DNA from: Acridotheres tristis
Taxonomy: Eukaryota; Chordata; Aves; Passeriformes; Sturnidae
Assembly (NCBI GenBank): GCA_037013685.1
Contig: CM072889.1
Span: forward strand, 8,565,976 to 8,629,975
Reading direction: 5' to 3'
Length of the DNA stretch: 64,000 nucleotides
The notes below the pieces were generated by a model that did not search any database, was not told where the DNA came from, and saw only the letters and a program-made list of their open reading frames with translations. Below, piece by piece: positions 1 through 14,264 of the stretch; the stretch's first letter is position 1, and each line of letters begins with the position of its first letter. Position numbers and translations under genes: made by a program.

Positions 1-3000
1 TGTATCAATTTAAAAAATAATCTAGGTATGCTTGGAAGACTGTGAAATTAGAAACAAGTTAACATGGCAAGGACAGACTTAAAATAGCACATTACATCCC
101 AGTACTTTTTCTCTTACAGCTTGTACTAGTTAAGAGATGTTTAAATGATCGTTTTAATAACACTGAAGTGGTATTCTGTTCTAACTCCTCTTACAACAGA
201 AGATAAGATTGTAAGTGAGCAATACCAGGACAGTTACAGAAATGTTTAAGATGATTTTTTAAAATTTAAATTTATAATAAATGAGTGCTTTATTTCAAAA
301 ATATGTGTTAATGACACATTTACCCTACCCCCTTCCTTTGTTGTAGTATAAGCTTGGCCAACATGTGAAAGTTTTGACATTAAGCTAATGGTTATGTTTG
401 GCAGAAGTACTCTTAGAGCTGTACAGCAGACCTAGTTTTTATTTTGGTTTTTCAAGCTATTTTACAAGACAGTGCAACCCATTTAACTTAATACAGTGTA
501 CTCTGATCTTTGCACCACTTGGCAATGTGTTTCACCCAACTGCATAACATTTTCAGTTTAAACTGTGCTTAATAATGGTGACATATTCTAGGAGACAGAG
601 AAGTAGATTGAAGAGACATGAAAGGATGGCGCTTTTAAAAACTGGTTTTGGCCCATTATAAGCTACAAGAGGTGCATCCTGCACTACACCTTCACTGAGG
701 GTTTCCTCTGTACGTGCAGTGGCTCCGTTTCAGCTGTTCAATATCCAGTTTATACAGCTACTTGTTTGGGTGCTTGCTGTGTAACTTCAGAGAAGTAAGT
801 GGAGTGTCAGTATGCCTTTACTAAGGCTCTTACTGACTGCTGCATGGCAGTCTGTGAGTGTGTTGTGGGTGCAAGACTCTGCTCTGGTGCTGTCAGCAGT
901 GTCCACCACACACCCATATGTGGTTTGACATCACTGGGGTTGGGGTTGTTTGGGACCAAGAGCTTGAACACTAATTTCTATGCTGGAATTTTTGACCTTT
1001 AAACATCATGACTCAAAAAAAGTCAAGCATCGACATGCTGCTGCTTATTTCATGAAGTATTTCCTCCCATCCCCAATAGTTGTGTCTTCAGCAATGTCTC
1101 TGCTCACCTTGGCACTGCTGTAATTTATACATCCCTCATATCCACCTCCTTAGCTCGTTGTTAGAGTAGCCTCTGAAATAGCTGGGTAACTGCCCTTCTT
1201 GGTAAATGACCCTTAAGCTTTCTTAAAAGTCTTATTTGGTCCTGCTCACAGAAAAAAAAATGGGCATAGAGAGGAAGTGAATAAATTATAATACTGAATG
1301 TGTAATACCACAAAGAGAAAATTCTTTTCTGTGTTGGTAGTTTATAAACATGATTATTTGGTATTCCCCAGTTCAGGTTCTTGGAAAAGAAATATAAAGC
1401 AAATAACTGATTTTTTCAGAGCACCTGTATGCCCTAAAGCACTTCTTTCAAAGCTGCCTGAAAATCTTTGTTGCATAGCACAGTAAGAACAGCCTTAACA
1501 CTTGTGTTAGGTTTGCTGTAAGAGTCTCCTAGTGCAAGTGAATTTTTACTATCCTTCAGTGCACAGATGCTTTTACAGACATATCAGCAGAGCAGTGTTT
1601 CTATCTGATAGCTTTTCCTGTGATTGTTTTCCAACTTATCCATGTCCTGCTGTGGCACCTAAAGGCCCCCAGCTACAAACCGTTAGACTCTATGCCCAGT
1701 GCAGGCAGCTCTCACCATGAGCCTGGTACTGGAAAAGCCTGATGTCCTTCATTACATCATCTCTCTGTTCTCCACAACACACACTGGGCACACCAGCTGA
1801 TTCTTGTGCTTGAATTTTTTATAGGAGGTGTTCTCCTATAACATAAGAGCTGTCCTCTGTGGTTCAGGATAAAATGTACTGATTAGCCTGAAAAAAAAGT
1901 GAATCTTCTGCTGGTCTTTTAAAGACCAAGCTAAAGATATGAAGTGTTTATGGAAACTGAGCAGCTAAGTTGCCCATTCTACATCAAACTTACTCAGCTC
2001 AATAGCAAGTCTCCTATACCACAGTGTTTGCTAAAATAAGAACTTTCTCAAAATAAATACATTTTTGTGTTCATATAGTGATTGGTTATCTGGCAACAAG
2101 TCTTGATTGGAGATGTTATAATTTACAAAATAGTAATATATTTATTAGGTTTGTTTCTGTGCACTAAAGCCACTGTACAACCTGAACCAAAAAAGTACAG
2201 TAAGGATGTATTTAGAGAAACAGTAGATTATAAATAATGATTAGCATCAGTTCCTCACATGCAGTGGAATACAAAGAGCACTCACTACTCCTAACTTGTC
2301 AAGTTAGGCAGGTACTACAAAGTGTTTGCTCTAACTTTGCCCTGTGTTGTAGTTCACCTTTTTATTGCACATATTTATGGCAGGTAGCACATACAACAGA
2401 ATGAGTCTTTGCATATTTAAATGTGCACCAGTGTCCTGTTGAGTGGGTAGGGCTATAGAAAGCTAGTAAGAACACAAGGAGCATGTGTTGTCCTTACTGG
2501 TAATAGGATGCAAGTGTCTGACTGAAAAAAAAAAAATGGACATACTGATATAACTGGTCAGGTTTACTGAAACACTTCACCTTGTCTAAGTGATCCATCA
2601 GGTACTTTGTTGTTTCCTCCCCAGCAGTCATACGTGCAGTAATTCTGGAAAAGATCATATTAAGTTCAGTTTATCTAAAACACTTGATAAGTAGAATACA
2701 CAATGGGTCATTCTCCCATTTGTCTTGGTAGCTAGAGGAGTTGAGCAGCCTATGAAATGTTCACTATTTTAAATGTCCCAGTTCAGTCTGAGGAGCTGGA
2801 CACAAGGTATCACGGCACGCTGAGTGGCTCACAGTGAAATCCCAAGAATTTATGAATGAGGGCATTCGTCTCATAGCTTAAGCTGACAACTTGGCAGCCA
2901 AATACCATACAGTCACTTTGGATTAGGAAAATTACTAACTCCTGACCTTCCACAAATAAAAAATTATGCCTGTGAAAGTATTTTGGAGTCTATAAAATTA

Positions 3001-4871
3001 ATCTGCAATAAAATTTTTTAAGTGGGTAGGTATAGGAGGTTGGGCCTGTTTTGTTGGCTTTCAGTAAAGATTAAAGTAGGTTATATATCATGGTACAGCT
3101 TCTGGTTGCTTTTTTTTCCCCCCTAGTACGCTTCTGTGGATGCACTAAGCTTGCAAAGGCTGCAAGTCTGGGCAGCCTCTCACTCTGGCTCCTGGTAAAA
3201 GAAGAGGACAGGCTGGGGCAGCAACAAATAGGTAGAGGCTACTTTGTTCAACAGTGCTCTGTTTTCAGGCTAATTTCAAGTTTTTGCAAGGCAGAGAACT
3301 AGCAGAACTAAACCAAGGTGACCACTTCCTCTCTGGCAGTGGCACTTTTTGGGACCAAATAGTGAGCGGCTGTCAGACAGCCCATGCAACTACAGGTTGT
3401 GTGACCAGGCGCCTGCAAACTCTGCAGCCCAGGGGAATAGCCAGTGCGCCCCAGGTGGGACCATCTCAGTCCAGAACTGCATTCAGTTACCCGCCATGAG
3501 CCCAAACTTGAAGACTCAAGGAGCTAACCCCCTTGTTGCACTGTTCACTTCTCATTTGGAGTCTCCCTTACGCTGAGGTAATTTTTATGCCAATTCAGCA
3601 AAGTAATTTGCTGATGTTGTGTTGTATCCTAAAAATTGCTTTGAGTACTCTCTTAACTTTTCTAACGTCTTTTCTATTCCTAGTATGGCACTTCTTGTTC
3701 TGGTTTTCTTACACAATGAAAATGCACGTACTGAAAGAACTACAGTACTGTATAGATAGAGTGTAGTTTTCAACAGTATTTTCTATAGCTTTGAATGTTA
3801 TGTAAAAGAGTAAGCAGTTAGTGGTAATGTCAACTAAGAGTGAAGTGATACAAAAATATAAAGAAAAATTAAAAAGAAGAGGTCTTGGTTTGTGGTGTCT
3901 GTGATCTTTTTGCACTAGGTATAGAAGTAGGAAGGATGGAGTAGTTTCTGTCTGCTCATAGTAGCCCATTAGTTCATCATTCTGCATATTACTTTCCATG
4001 AAGGCAGTTGTGCGTACTGTTGAGTCATACTATGTATTTACACAGGAGAAATTGATACTGCACTTGATAGCCTCGGCTTTGTCTTTGTTCGATAGTTGCG
4101 TTTTAATTTTAATTATGAAAATGGATTATCTGTTTATTTCATAAGCGTGCAAATACTTCTGCATTTTTATGAGCTCCTCTGTTTGAACAAGTTAGTCAAA
4201 AATGCTTTCCTTCTGAAATATATTGCCACAGGCAAGAGGCACAATTAGAAAGTGAAACTAAGCTTGCTGTGCTTAAGTAAAACGTAGGGTGAGAATGTGA
4301 GGGCAGGAATAGGGTTCAGAGCAAGGTTATGCCTTAGAAAACTATGCAGAGCACCCTCCTTGTATGAGTGTGCTGCGTTTTTCCATTCTGGGATTGCCAG
4401 TTCTCCATCTGGCTGGTCTTTCACGCCTGTTTTTCTTGCATGTCTTTCAATAACAGTACCTATGCATGGTGTTTTATGGCTCTATGAACTCGACAAGGAG
4501 GAGAGATGATAAACATCTGGCAGTTTCTGTCTGACATAACTGAAGGAAAAAACCCTCATGCCAGCCTTGAATGAGTCCAGGCTATTTGCACGCTCAAAGG
4601 TGGTTTGATGAATGATGATCACATAGACTTATTTCTGACTGTTATGTGTAAGACTCTATCCTTATCATATTACCACACTAGCTGTTTTCCCACCTTTCTG
4701 GGTCATGGTCTGTGTCCAGACGTTGGATGAAAAGGTAAAGGGAGGTTGTGTTATTCCCTGAAAGGCAATGGTGGATAAGGTTTCTGTTGTCTAAGTTGAT
4801 TCACTGGTGTTCCTCAGACAGACCAAATAGTTTGAGAAATTTGTTACATATTGCCTCTTAGCTTTTAGTTT

Positions 4872-4927
4872 TGCTAATTAATTAATGAAAATTAATTAAA
4901 TTAGCTAATTAATTTAATTAATTAAAA
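4872..4927. repeat. AATTAATT-rich imperfect palindrome
   Basis: A stretch made almost only of TAATTAATT units, centred on TTAGCTAA near 4901-4908. The two arms are nearly reverse complements of each other with a small offset. It looks like simple AT-rich DNA able to form a hairpin or cruciform. No gene is attached to it. Confidence 0.6.
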
Positions 4928-7900
4928 TGAGATTTGCATTTGTAACTTGCATAGCATTAAGTAGATTTATCTTTCAGAAAGGTAAGCTTTGAATATTGGG
5001 TTGCTGAAGCTTTACTGTTGAGGCTGTTAAAAGCAGTCTGATGCCAGATTTAACCATGAGTACACATGAAAACTTTGTCTAGCATGTTTTTGGCAGCATG
5101 TTATATCATTCAAACTCCTGAAGATTCTCAGAACATAAATCTGAGGTGAAAATTGCAAATGATAATGTAATGAGTTTCTAGTGGTATCCCCTGACGTACA
5201 CCTTGTTCCATATTTACAAGGAGGAGGTAGTATTTTCCAGTTGTACAAATGGCATTGACAACCAACAGCTGACAAAGGTCTTATTACCAAGCCAGGAAAA
5301 GTTTGGGTTGAGTGGTCTATTCAGTTATGTTTGTAACTTAAGAGGGCCTAGAACTTCCACTATTTAATGTTTCTTTTCTAGATTTGTTGTGAGTTTATCA
5401 ACCTGCTTACCTAGAAACATTTGAATTGCAGTTGTGTTCAAAGTAAAGTGACTTGTTTTTTTGTGTCTGCTAGTGACCAGCAAGATTGACAATAACTGGA
5501 GTGGGCCTTTAAATAACCCTTACTCAAAACTTCAGCAGAGAACTTTGTCCTCCCATCACTGTAAGGATCAATCTCATAGACTTGAAGTGGGGGCTGTGTA
5601 TTTTTAAGTTGAATTGGAAATATTTTCTGACAATGTTAGCTTTTTGAGTATCATTTCATTTGTTAATAAATTAAATTACTAATTGTTTATTATTACTAAC
5701 CATGAATTGTTGTGATGCACTGTGTCATGCTAAGGATTCTTCAGTCCCTTTTTCAGAACAAAAAGTTCCTAAAAATAAGTGGAAAGAATGGTCAGCAGCA
5801 TCAGTTTTTCCTCTTGAGACTTCCTTCAGAATTTGTCTGAGACCACTTTACTGTGTGTTTAGTCTAGTGCTGCACAGTTTTTCTTCTGCAGTTGCTACTG
5901 TGACTGCTGCTTTATTCGTATTCAGAATTATCCAGTTAGCTAAATAAATAAAAGTCATGCAATTGAAGCTATATACTTTGCTGAAAATGTCACACTGTCT
6001 GGATTTGAACAAATTTCTTTCAGGAAGCTTTGTGGCTGTGCTAGCACCGAGCTGTCCTGTGCTAATGTGTTCTGCTGAGGGTAAGACATGTACACAGGTG
6101 TAACCATGATAATGTGGTTACAAAGCTCCTTGGCCAGAGCCAGCACCAGCTTGGGCCTGGAGCATGTGATCCTCTGACCCCTCTGCTGCTTTGCAAAAGG
6201 TACTTGGATATTTTGGAGGAAGAACATCAAATGCTTCTGCCTTTGCACCTGTACACCATAAACACTTTCATGTCAGTGCAATAAATGTGCCTACACATTT
6301 ATTGGGGTGTGGTAAAGTTCAAAACTTTGTTGTTTAAAACTGTTGCAGAGGTATTTTTTTTCCTGCGTATTTTTTTAAGACGTCTTGAAGAACTGTGCCA
6401 GTTTCTGCTGTGTTCTCCTTAGTATAAATGATTATGTTCAGAGTACTTTTGAACAAACTATTGTTTAGAGCTTTTAAATCTAAAAACTTGAATGTTCACT
6501 TTGCCTTGTAGGGGAAAATGTTTGGTCACCTTACTTCCTCTTTGAAGTGCAGATAAAAATCAAAGAACTGTTATGATACAGTAAGGAAGTAAGAGCCAGA
6601 AAATGGCAGAAAAGGCCAGATAATGTTATTAACAGGAATGTACCCTAAAGGTATCTCGATCTACCATACAGCACGTGAAAGGAGCAGAAAGCAAGTTCAC
6701 TCACATGAAGTTTAGTCAGTCAGCAAAAAGTTGCAGTATGTAGTACTGTCTTAGATAAGTTATGACTTGGGAATTCCACATATGGATCTAGAGATGATGA
6801 GTGCTTAGAAATGAATCTAGGTATGTTTAGCTAGAAAGTAATGGGGTAGGTTCAACATGAACCAAGCAATAGGCTGTGTTAAAGTTTTGCATTAAGACTA
6901 TAATAAAATTCAGTTCCTTAAACATGCAAAAAACATCGTCAGTTTTTCACTGGAAGATACTGTGAATCTGTTCAAAAGATTAAACAATGCTTGCTCCCAA
7001 AGCTCGTAGTGTTTATTGACCCTCAAAGCATTTTTATTACACAATGAAAATTAAAAATAGAGATGACTCATGCTTGAAATCTCAGGGGCTATAATCCCCA
7101 ATGACCATGGGTGGGGGCAACTTTCTTAAAACTTGTATTTTTTTAACTGCAAGGAGAGAATTTCTTTAAAATTCAAATAAGAAAGCCTATTTTCTTTCTT
7201 TTATTTTCTTAGTCAAAAAAGGGAGACATTTGCATTTGAATGTGAGCTCCTAAGAGAAAAAGGAAGGTGTATTTTCCAGCTCTAGTGCTCTTCTTGTTGA
7301 CATCCCCACAGAATTTTGAAAAACCTATACAAACCTTAGAAAAATCTCTCCCAGCCTACAGTATGCATTTTGGTAGACAAAAGACTACTGGTGCAGTACA
7401 CAGGAGGAACATTTACTCTCCCCTCTTCTGTTTTTTAAGCATGTAATTAATTTCACTTCCTAACTCACAACCCATGTGTGAAAGGAAAACACCCTAATGT
7501 GAATGATGAGAGATGGAGTTTTTGAAAAGCAAGGAAGGTTAATGTAAAGTCAATGCCAGCATTTCTTGCCAAAATGAAAGCTGAAGAGCAAGTCAGGCTC
7601 CCAGAAGGAATAGAGAATTAAATTTAGAGCTGGGACAAGCATAAGTACATTTTCTGTGAATCAAATTCTGAAAAACGCTTATCCGGGAGATTATTTTCTC
7701 CGTCTTTATTTGCAAAACAAAAAGCACCTGCCATCCTAATTTCCTTACATTGTCAAAGGCTGTTGTTGAAATGATCATCGGAAGCATAAGAGGGGGAGAT
7801 GAGCGCCCTGATTCTTAAACAGTGAGTTTAAGAATTCTCAAACAAAGCATTTGTCAATGCTTATGTTTCTAGTGCTGACAATATCTGAAAATAGATAAAA

Positions 7901-8564
7901 AAGAATGTCACCAGGACCAGCGAAGCACCTAGCAATTAGAAACAAAAAATGAGTTAGAAAGTATTAATGCAACTTTTATCTGCGATATCCAGTAATATGC
8001 CAGAAACAGGAATATTACATCTGGGTTTGAAGACTGTAAAGCACTGTGATGCCCGAAAAAACCCCCCGTAGACCAGTGTCTGTAGAATAGATATTTGTTT
8101 ATTGTGGTGCTGGAGGTGAGGGGGATTTCTACTCCTTTGTCAAGTGCTGTGGTATATCTATACAGTAAGTATTGCTTAGTGTTACTATGTCACTATAACA
8201 TCATCCCACATGTGCCAGAACTAATTTACATAGTATGATCTCAGGATTTTTAGATCGTGCTTTTGAACCGCGCCTGCGCCTCCCCAGTTCAGGGGTTGAC
8301 GGGTTGATGAGGCTTCCACGGTCATCTTTGCATCTGAGCCTTTCAACTTTGTCTTTGGAGCATGTGCAGTTACAGTGTTCCTTGGTCTGTCTCGTCTTAA
8401 CTGGCCTAAATTCTTTGTTTTGTGGCTAATTGGCTTTATCTTTCATTAGTACTATACTTACCTATCTCTAAAGCTATCCACCTGGTGAGTTTTTTCTTTT
8501 TTGTCTATTCAGCACTAAGCAACTAGTTAACCATATACTAGCCACTACATTGTATAGAAAGTTA

Positions 8565-8765
8565 TTTATATCAAGTAATGTAAGTATAAAAGTTATGATT
8601 CAGGTTATATAGGTATAAAAAGCTATGATTGTGGTTATATTGATATCAGGTTATACAGATATATAAAAAAGTCAGGATTTAGGTTGTATTGATACCAGGT
8701 TTTATAGATATATCAGGTTATATTGATATGTTATAACTCAAGCTATATAACCACCTTGTAACTCT
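8565..8765. repeat. Degenerate AT-rich minisatellite
   Basis: Related units built on AGGTTATATTGATATCA recur about every 25-45 bases, mixed with variants such as AGGTTATATAGGTATAAAA and AGGTTTTATAGATATATCA. The copies differ in length and sequence, so this is an old, decayed tandem array. No protein-coding sense is visible. Confidence 0.6.
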
Positions 8766-9649
8766 GACCTAAGTTACATAGGCACCAACTGTAAGTTGGT
8801 TAAATAAATTATTTACTTTTATTGTGCCCTGAAAATGCAGGGGAAGATATGGCAAATAGGGCTTTACATCTTTAAGTCTCAAATTGATTTGATCTTCTAC
8901 GCTGTATAATTCAGCAGTCTTAGGAGAGGCCTCTCTTTTTGTGAAGCAGTTTGCTACCAAGAGTTTGCTTCCAAGAAAGAATTGGAAAGTAAAAGCGGTA
9001 ACTTAAATCTCACTATTTGAATCATCAGAGCCATGCAAGTCGCAACCTTTCCACTGTGAAATGGTTGTGTGGCTAAACACAGAATTAGCCAGTCTGTCCA
9101 CTGTATCTTCTGCGTGGGAGGGAAGACTATCAGCTCTTATTTGGCTGTTTACAGAGGTTTTGCTGAAGTCTTCTATGGCCACACGTCCTCTGAAATTTGT
9201 CCTTGTTTGTACTGTTTGTCTTTTCGTGTCCTTGTTGAGTGGAAATGGTACATTCATCTCTGCTTTGGAACAGCAGAGTAACATTCGTCATATTGCCTGA
9301 TGAGATGGGGTATATGTTGGGGGATCAGACTGAAATACTTCGTTATTAGTATAGAATAGGCATTTTCTTTTTTTTTTCCCATTTAGTCCAAATATATTTT
9401 GTAGATGTTGGTAATAACAGTATTTTTCAGTTGCACATTTTCTTTTTCCATCTACTTCTGGAACACCCTCTGTCCAAGCTACCAGTTTTTAGCCTAGTCA
9501 TTAATTAAAATGCCAGTGAAACAGAAAGATGCCTCTCACTTTCTGTATCACAAAAAAAGATACTGAAACAGCTGTGTTTGTCATCACTCACAGTGAGTGC
9601 ATTCACAGTGCTGTGTGTAACTCAGATTGACCTGGTGATTTTCTGCCCT

Positions 9650-10190
9650 GCCCTTGTGAGACCCAGCCTGGACTATCACACAGTTCTGGGGTGTCCAACA
9701 TAAGAAGGATATGGAGCTGTTGGAGCAAGTCCAGAGGAGGCCATGGAGTGCTAAGAGGATGACTGGAGCACCTCCTTTATGGGGACAGGCCAGGAGAGTT
9801 GGGGCTGTTCAGTTGGGAGAAGAGAAGATTGTGTGGAGACCTCACAGCCCCTTCCAGTACCTGAAAGGGGCTTTCAGGGGAGCCAGAGTTCCTCATCATG
9901 AGGAACTGTAGTGACAGGATAAGGGGGAATGGGTGCAAATTGAAAGAGGGAAAGATTAGGTTAGGTAATAGGAAGAATTTTTCCAGTAAGGGTGGTGAGG
10001 CCTGGAACAGGCTGCCTAGAGAGGCTGTAGATGCCCCATTTCTGGAGTTATTCAAGACCATTCTTGATGGGGCCTTGAGCAACCTGTTCTGGTAGAAGGT
10101 ATCTGCCCAGGGCAGGGGAATGGAACAAAATGAGCCTTGAGGTCCATTCCAACCCCTTAACATTCTATGATTCTGTGGTTTTGTGACTTG
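9650..10190 (+). mobile_element. CR1 LINE, 5'-truncated copy
   Basis: This has the typical end of an avian CR1 non-LTR retroposon: the block reading like 'ggagctgttggagcaagtcc', then 'ctgttcagttgggagaagag', then 'gtgacaggataaggggg', then 'aggcctggaacaggctgcc', 'gaggtccattccaacc' and the terminal ATTCTATGATTCTGT. Only the last half kilobase is present, as is usual for CR1. The open frames inside it (for example a 161-codon frame on the minus strand) are chance frames in the repeat. The 5' limit is uncertain by some tens of bases. Confidence 0.88.
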
Positions 10191-13100
10191 ACAGCCTGTG
10201 CAGCCCAGGTTGTGTGTGACCAGAGCACAGCACAGGTTGGGTACAGCTTTTGGGAGAGGCATTGCTGCAGTGAACGAGCCTCAGGTACTCACAGGACAGG
10301 TTCTGGATAGAATTTGAGACAAAGGAACAGGTGAGTCAGAGGAAGTACTTTCCAAATCAATGTAGTCGCAGTGGACAGTTTTCAGTTGTGGAATCTTGCC
10401 GTGGTCTTTAAAGTTTTCTGCCTTTGGGGCATGCAAACAGCTCTTAGCCTTTCACCAAATATTTGCTTGCACTCAAGTTACAAATTAGGAGAGAGTTTCA
10501 AACCAGGCTCTTAGATAATTGAGAACTACTGGGTCAGCGTGGCTGGGCTAGCTTCTACTACAGTACTTGTTGCAGAAACAGATGTTTGACACAAATTGAT
10601 TTTTTTTTTTTCTGATTGACTTTAAGTACATATATGTTGTGAGGTAGTAAGCAGAAGCAACGAACATAAAGGACAACAATAATATTTTTCTTAAAACCAA
10701 AAATAAATCTTACCTTTGCTGTTAGCTGAGTAAAATATCATATTAAGCAGCAGTATTTTTTAAGCAGCAGTAAGAGAAACAGTTTCCTAATACTACTTGT
10801 TATTTTGCTATTTCAAGTAGAATGTATATATTTAAACTTGTCAGGATCCACTACAACTGATTTCCCCTCTCCCTGTTTGTTGGGACATAGGTACCAGTAT
10901 TTACACTGTACAGACATAGTGAGAGCTCTCAAACTCTCAGGCTTTGAGCTTCTATTACATTCCCAGAGCACAGAAGTACTTCTGAAAATTGGTTAGGTTT
11001 GGTTAGGCTTTCTCTGAATTTTCACTGCCCTTTGTGATGTACCAAAATGTGCAAGAGGAAAATATCTAGAAATCTGCCTGTGAGAAAGAAAGAAAGAAAA
11101 ATAAGACCTCATGGACTTTGTTTCCTACCATGAGTAACTTGCATTAATATTGCTGAAGTTTGTTTTTGTAAAAACACCAATATGATGCAAAAAACAGAAT
11201 AATTTCTTCTTTTTTTTTTTTATTTCCTTCAATCTTTCTAACCTGAACTAAGTTTTAATTAGCCACCAGATTCTTCTAACTCTTACTGCTATTTCATCAC
11301 AGTCTTCTCAGCTCTGGAAAATGGTCTCTCATTCCTGTGTGTGTTAGGTATAAGTCTGGAATATCAAAACTTGTAGAGAGCCTGACAATATGCACTCATT
11401 TGCTTAATGTGCTACATCTTCCTTGCTATGGTGGTATTTCTTAGTCTTTGTGTCATCTCTTTTTGAAATCCCAGCCTTGTTCTGTCCTGTACTGGAACAA
11501 ATTCAGGATGGCTAAATACCAGCTAAGTTCCCTTCCAAAAATGGACTAACTGAACACCACATACTTACTCAGGTCAACTCAATTTTTTTTTTTTTTTTTT
11601 ACTGCATAAAACCACTTTTCCAGTTACAAATCCTGAGTGCTCAGTCATTCCAAAATATTTAGATGTGCCTGGATGGTAGAGAAATTCCAGAAATGGTTGT
11701 TACTTACACATACTGGATTGTTTTGGAAGATTTCAGAACTTCCTGACAGGAGTGAGCCCTGAAGACTTACGCTAAAGTCAGAATTGTGTCTCCATTTGAA
11801 GTTGGCAAGAGCTCGAAGAGCTCTGATGCAGAGGAACCAGATTTCCTGTGGTGTTGCTTCTAAACTAAAATCAATCTGCTTTGAAGATTGCAGTTTTCTT
11901 CACAAACTAGAACACAACCCTTTTCCTCTCTAATGTCATCTTTCTTACTAGATGATTTTACTAACACTATATTTGAAGCAGACAGAAAATGAAGTTGTGT
12001 TTTCTTCTAATCATGTTATTCCATAGTAAACTGGATCCCTGGCAAGCTTTTTAATACCTGCGCAAGGATTATAAACAGTGTTGTCAATATTTTTTCACTA
12101 TTAAACCTTTAGAGTGTTTTGGGCTTGGGCTAATTAAAAGCCTTTCCTAGTGAAGATAATAATTTTCTACCTTATTAAAGTTAAACTGCAACGGATAAAA
12201 TTTCTAGCTATAGGTACTTAGATTTTTGAATTACACTTAAAAATTATAGTAGTGTGTGTAAATGTTGAATTAGTTGGTTCTGTTCAGTTTGGAGAATCAA
12301 ATGCAGAGAAGATCAGGGCATTTCCTCCTCTGAGAATAGTCACTTCCAGAGGCATAAACCCTTTCTCTGTTTCCCATACAGACTTTCGCTCTTAGTCTCA
12401 CAAGCTTTTGTAACTATTTAAAAGGTTTTTTTCTATATTAAAAAATATAATTGCTAGTTGTTTCTTAGATTTGAGTTAAATTAGGAAGAGAGGAATGTCT
12501 TTTCTGTTCTAGAACTGTGCTTTGATTTCAAACTCTCTTCTGTGATCCTGGCTACAGGACAGAAGTAGAGTATTAGCTGTCAGAGTATTCAGCATATTAT
12601 CTGTCTGCAACTTTTAATTAAGGATCTAGAAGTCAGATTATACTTGGATAACATCTCTTCCATCTTTGGCAGCCCATAAAGTACAGCACCAGTCAGGAGT
12701 AAGCTTGGACTACAGAATTTTTGTAAACACTCAGCATATAAAATCCGTAAGTGAAACATTACCTCATGAGTAAGATTTCCAGCATGTAACAACTGCGAAT
12801 TTTAAATGAACTCCAGACTACTTCAGAGTTAATAGAAGCTGCTTCACCTGAGGAAAATCCTTTGGAAATGCTGAAAACCAGCTATCTAGGAGAGAAATGT
12901 CTGGTTTTGTTTGGTTTGTTTTTTTCTTGTAGTCACGCCTGACGCACACTGCTCTTTCTGAGAACATGCATTTCCTGCATCAAGAACGGGAAGCTCTGCT
13001 GTTTCCGAAACAGCTACATAAGTATCTAAAGAGGCTAGTTCTGTTCAACAGTCAAGAGAAATAGAAAGCTTTGTAAACCTATAGAAAATGTTACATATTC

Positions 13101-13590
13101 TAAATATTCCAGTGTTAAATAAGTTTTATCTTGTTATTGTGAATATTTTCATGAATGCTAGATTTTATTTGTAAGGAATGAGGAAATTTATGAAGAACAT
13201 AACTGTTATACTTCAGTAATATGTAGTTGTCTTACCTTCAAGTGTCTTTGATGGTGCATTGATGTAAGCATTGCACCTCATCCTTTGTCTTAAAAGTCTA
13301 AGGAGAAGATTGAAGGCATAAGTGTAATTTGAATAGCTAAATTTGGCTTCTAACTGAATACAACTGGTGTGGAGCTACCTTTGCATGTTGAGTATGTCAG
13401 TCTGTTATATGCAGTATATTTAACAGATGATAAATATTTATTTAGCATGAGCTTGGGATGATCCTGCAATGGATCAAAATCTTATACAGCCACACGCAAA
13501 TGCAAGCAATTCTAAAAACATTATAGGATCTCTTCTTTATATTTCAAGAGAAAATCTTTGTAGGAGAACTTTGCAAGGAACATTTAACTC

Positions 13591-13596
13591 AGTTTC
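13591..13596. repeat. Target-site duplication, left copy (AGTTTC)
   Basis: AGTTTC lies directly before the TGACAC end of the solo LTR and is repeated exactly at 14265-14270 directly after its other end. A 6-bp duplication is usual for class II (ERVK-like) retroviral integration. Confidence 0.8.
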
Positions 13597-14264
13597 TGAC
13601 ACGGCCCGCCCCTTTGTCCACTCCTGCAGGACACCCCGGCTAGCTCTGGGCAAACCTGTGCCGAGTGGCCCCTCTTCAGGATCTCAATGGAGAACCTGGA
13701 GTAGGGGTGTGTAGCCCAAGCTACAGTGCTGATGGCCGGTCCAGGAGAGAGCAAAGAGCACGAGGGAATCCTTTCGTGCATCCAGGGAAGGGTTTATTGG
13801 AAAGGGACAGGGTACAGAACTGGAGTTGGGGAGGAGGAACACAAAAGGCACAGAACACGGCTGTGCACCAACTTGAATAGGGGACCTCCCCCATGGGAGG
13901 GTACAAACCATAGACCAATCAGGGAGAGCAAGGGGTGTAACATAAGGCAGGATCACATAAGCACTGAACCAATAAGGGGAAACATAGGGATACACTTGTA
14001 ACACCAAATCATATGCGGAGAAGAGGATGACTGATACAGAAACTACTAGAAGGATAGGAGGGGCCAGGAGGAGATTGACATAGGCCTGGGAGGGGATTAG
14101 GGGGAAGGACAAGGAACAATCTGGAAAATAGGTCAGGACTAGGGTTGATTATTTTGTTCCCTTCCCGCCTTTCTCTAATCATTCAATACATAACTTGGGG
14201 GTGGAATTTGGGAACAAACCATATAACATGGGAGAGAAATCAAACTAAACGGTGCACCGCAACA
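13597..14264 (-). mobile_element. Solo LTR of an endogenous retrovirus, minus orientation
   Basis: The element starts TGACAC and ends GCAACA on the plus strand, so on the minus strand it runs TGTTGC...GTGTCA, the TG...CA ends of a retroviral LTR. It is 668 bp and bounded by perfect AGTTTC duplications. Read on the minus strand it has two CCAAT-type boxes as ATTGG (plus ACCAATCAGG near 13913 and ACCAATAAGG near 13970) and then an AATAAA (plus 13793-13798), in the order expected for U3-R-U5. No gag, pol or env is next to it, so it is a recombined solo LTR. The minus-strand open frame of 142 codons inside it is not a gene. The 6-bp duplication points to an ERVK-like family; I cannot name the family. 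Confidence 0.82.

Noticed and set aside
9777..10262. 161-codon minus-strand open frame
   Set aside because: It is the antisense of a CR1 3' end.
13684..14112. 142-codon minus-strand open frame
   Set aside because: It lies wholly inside the solo LTR and resembles no retroviral or cellular protein; it is read-through of U3/R sequence.
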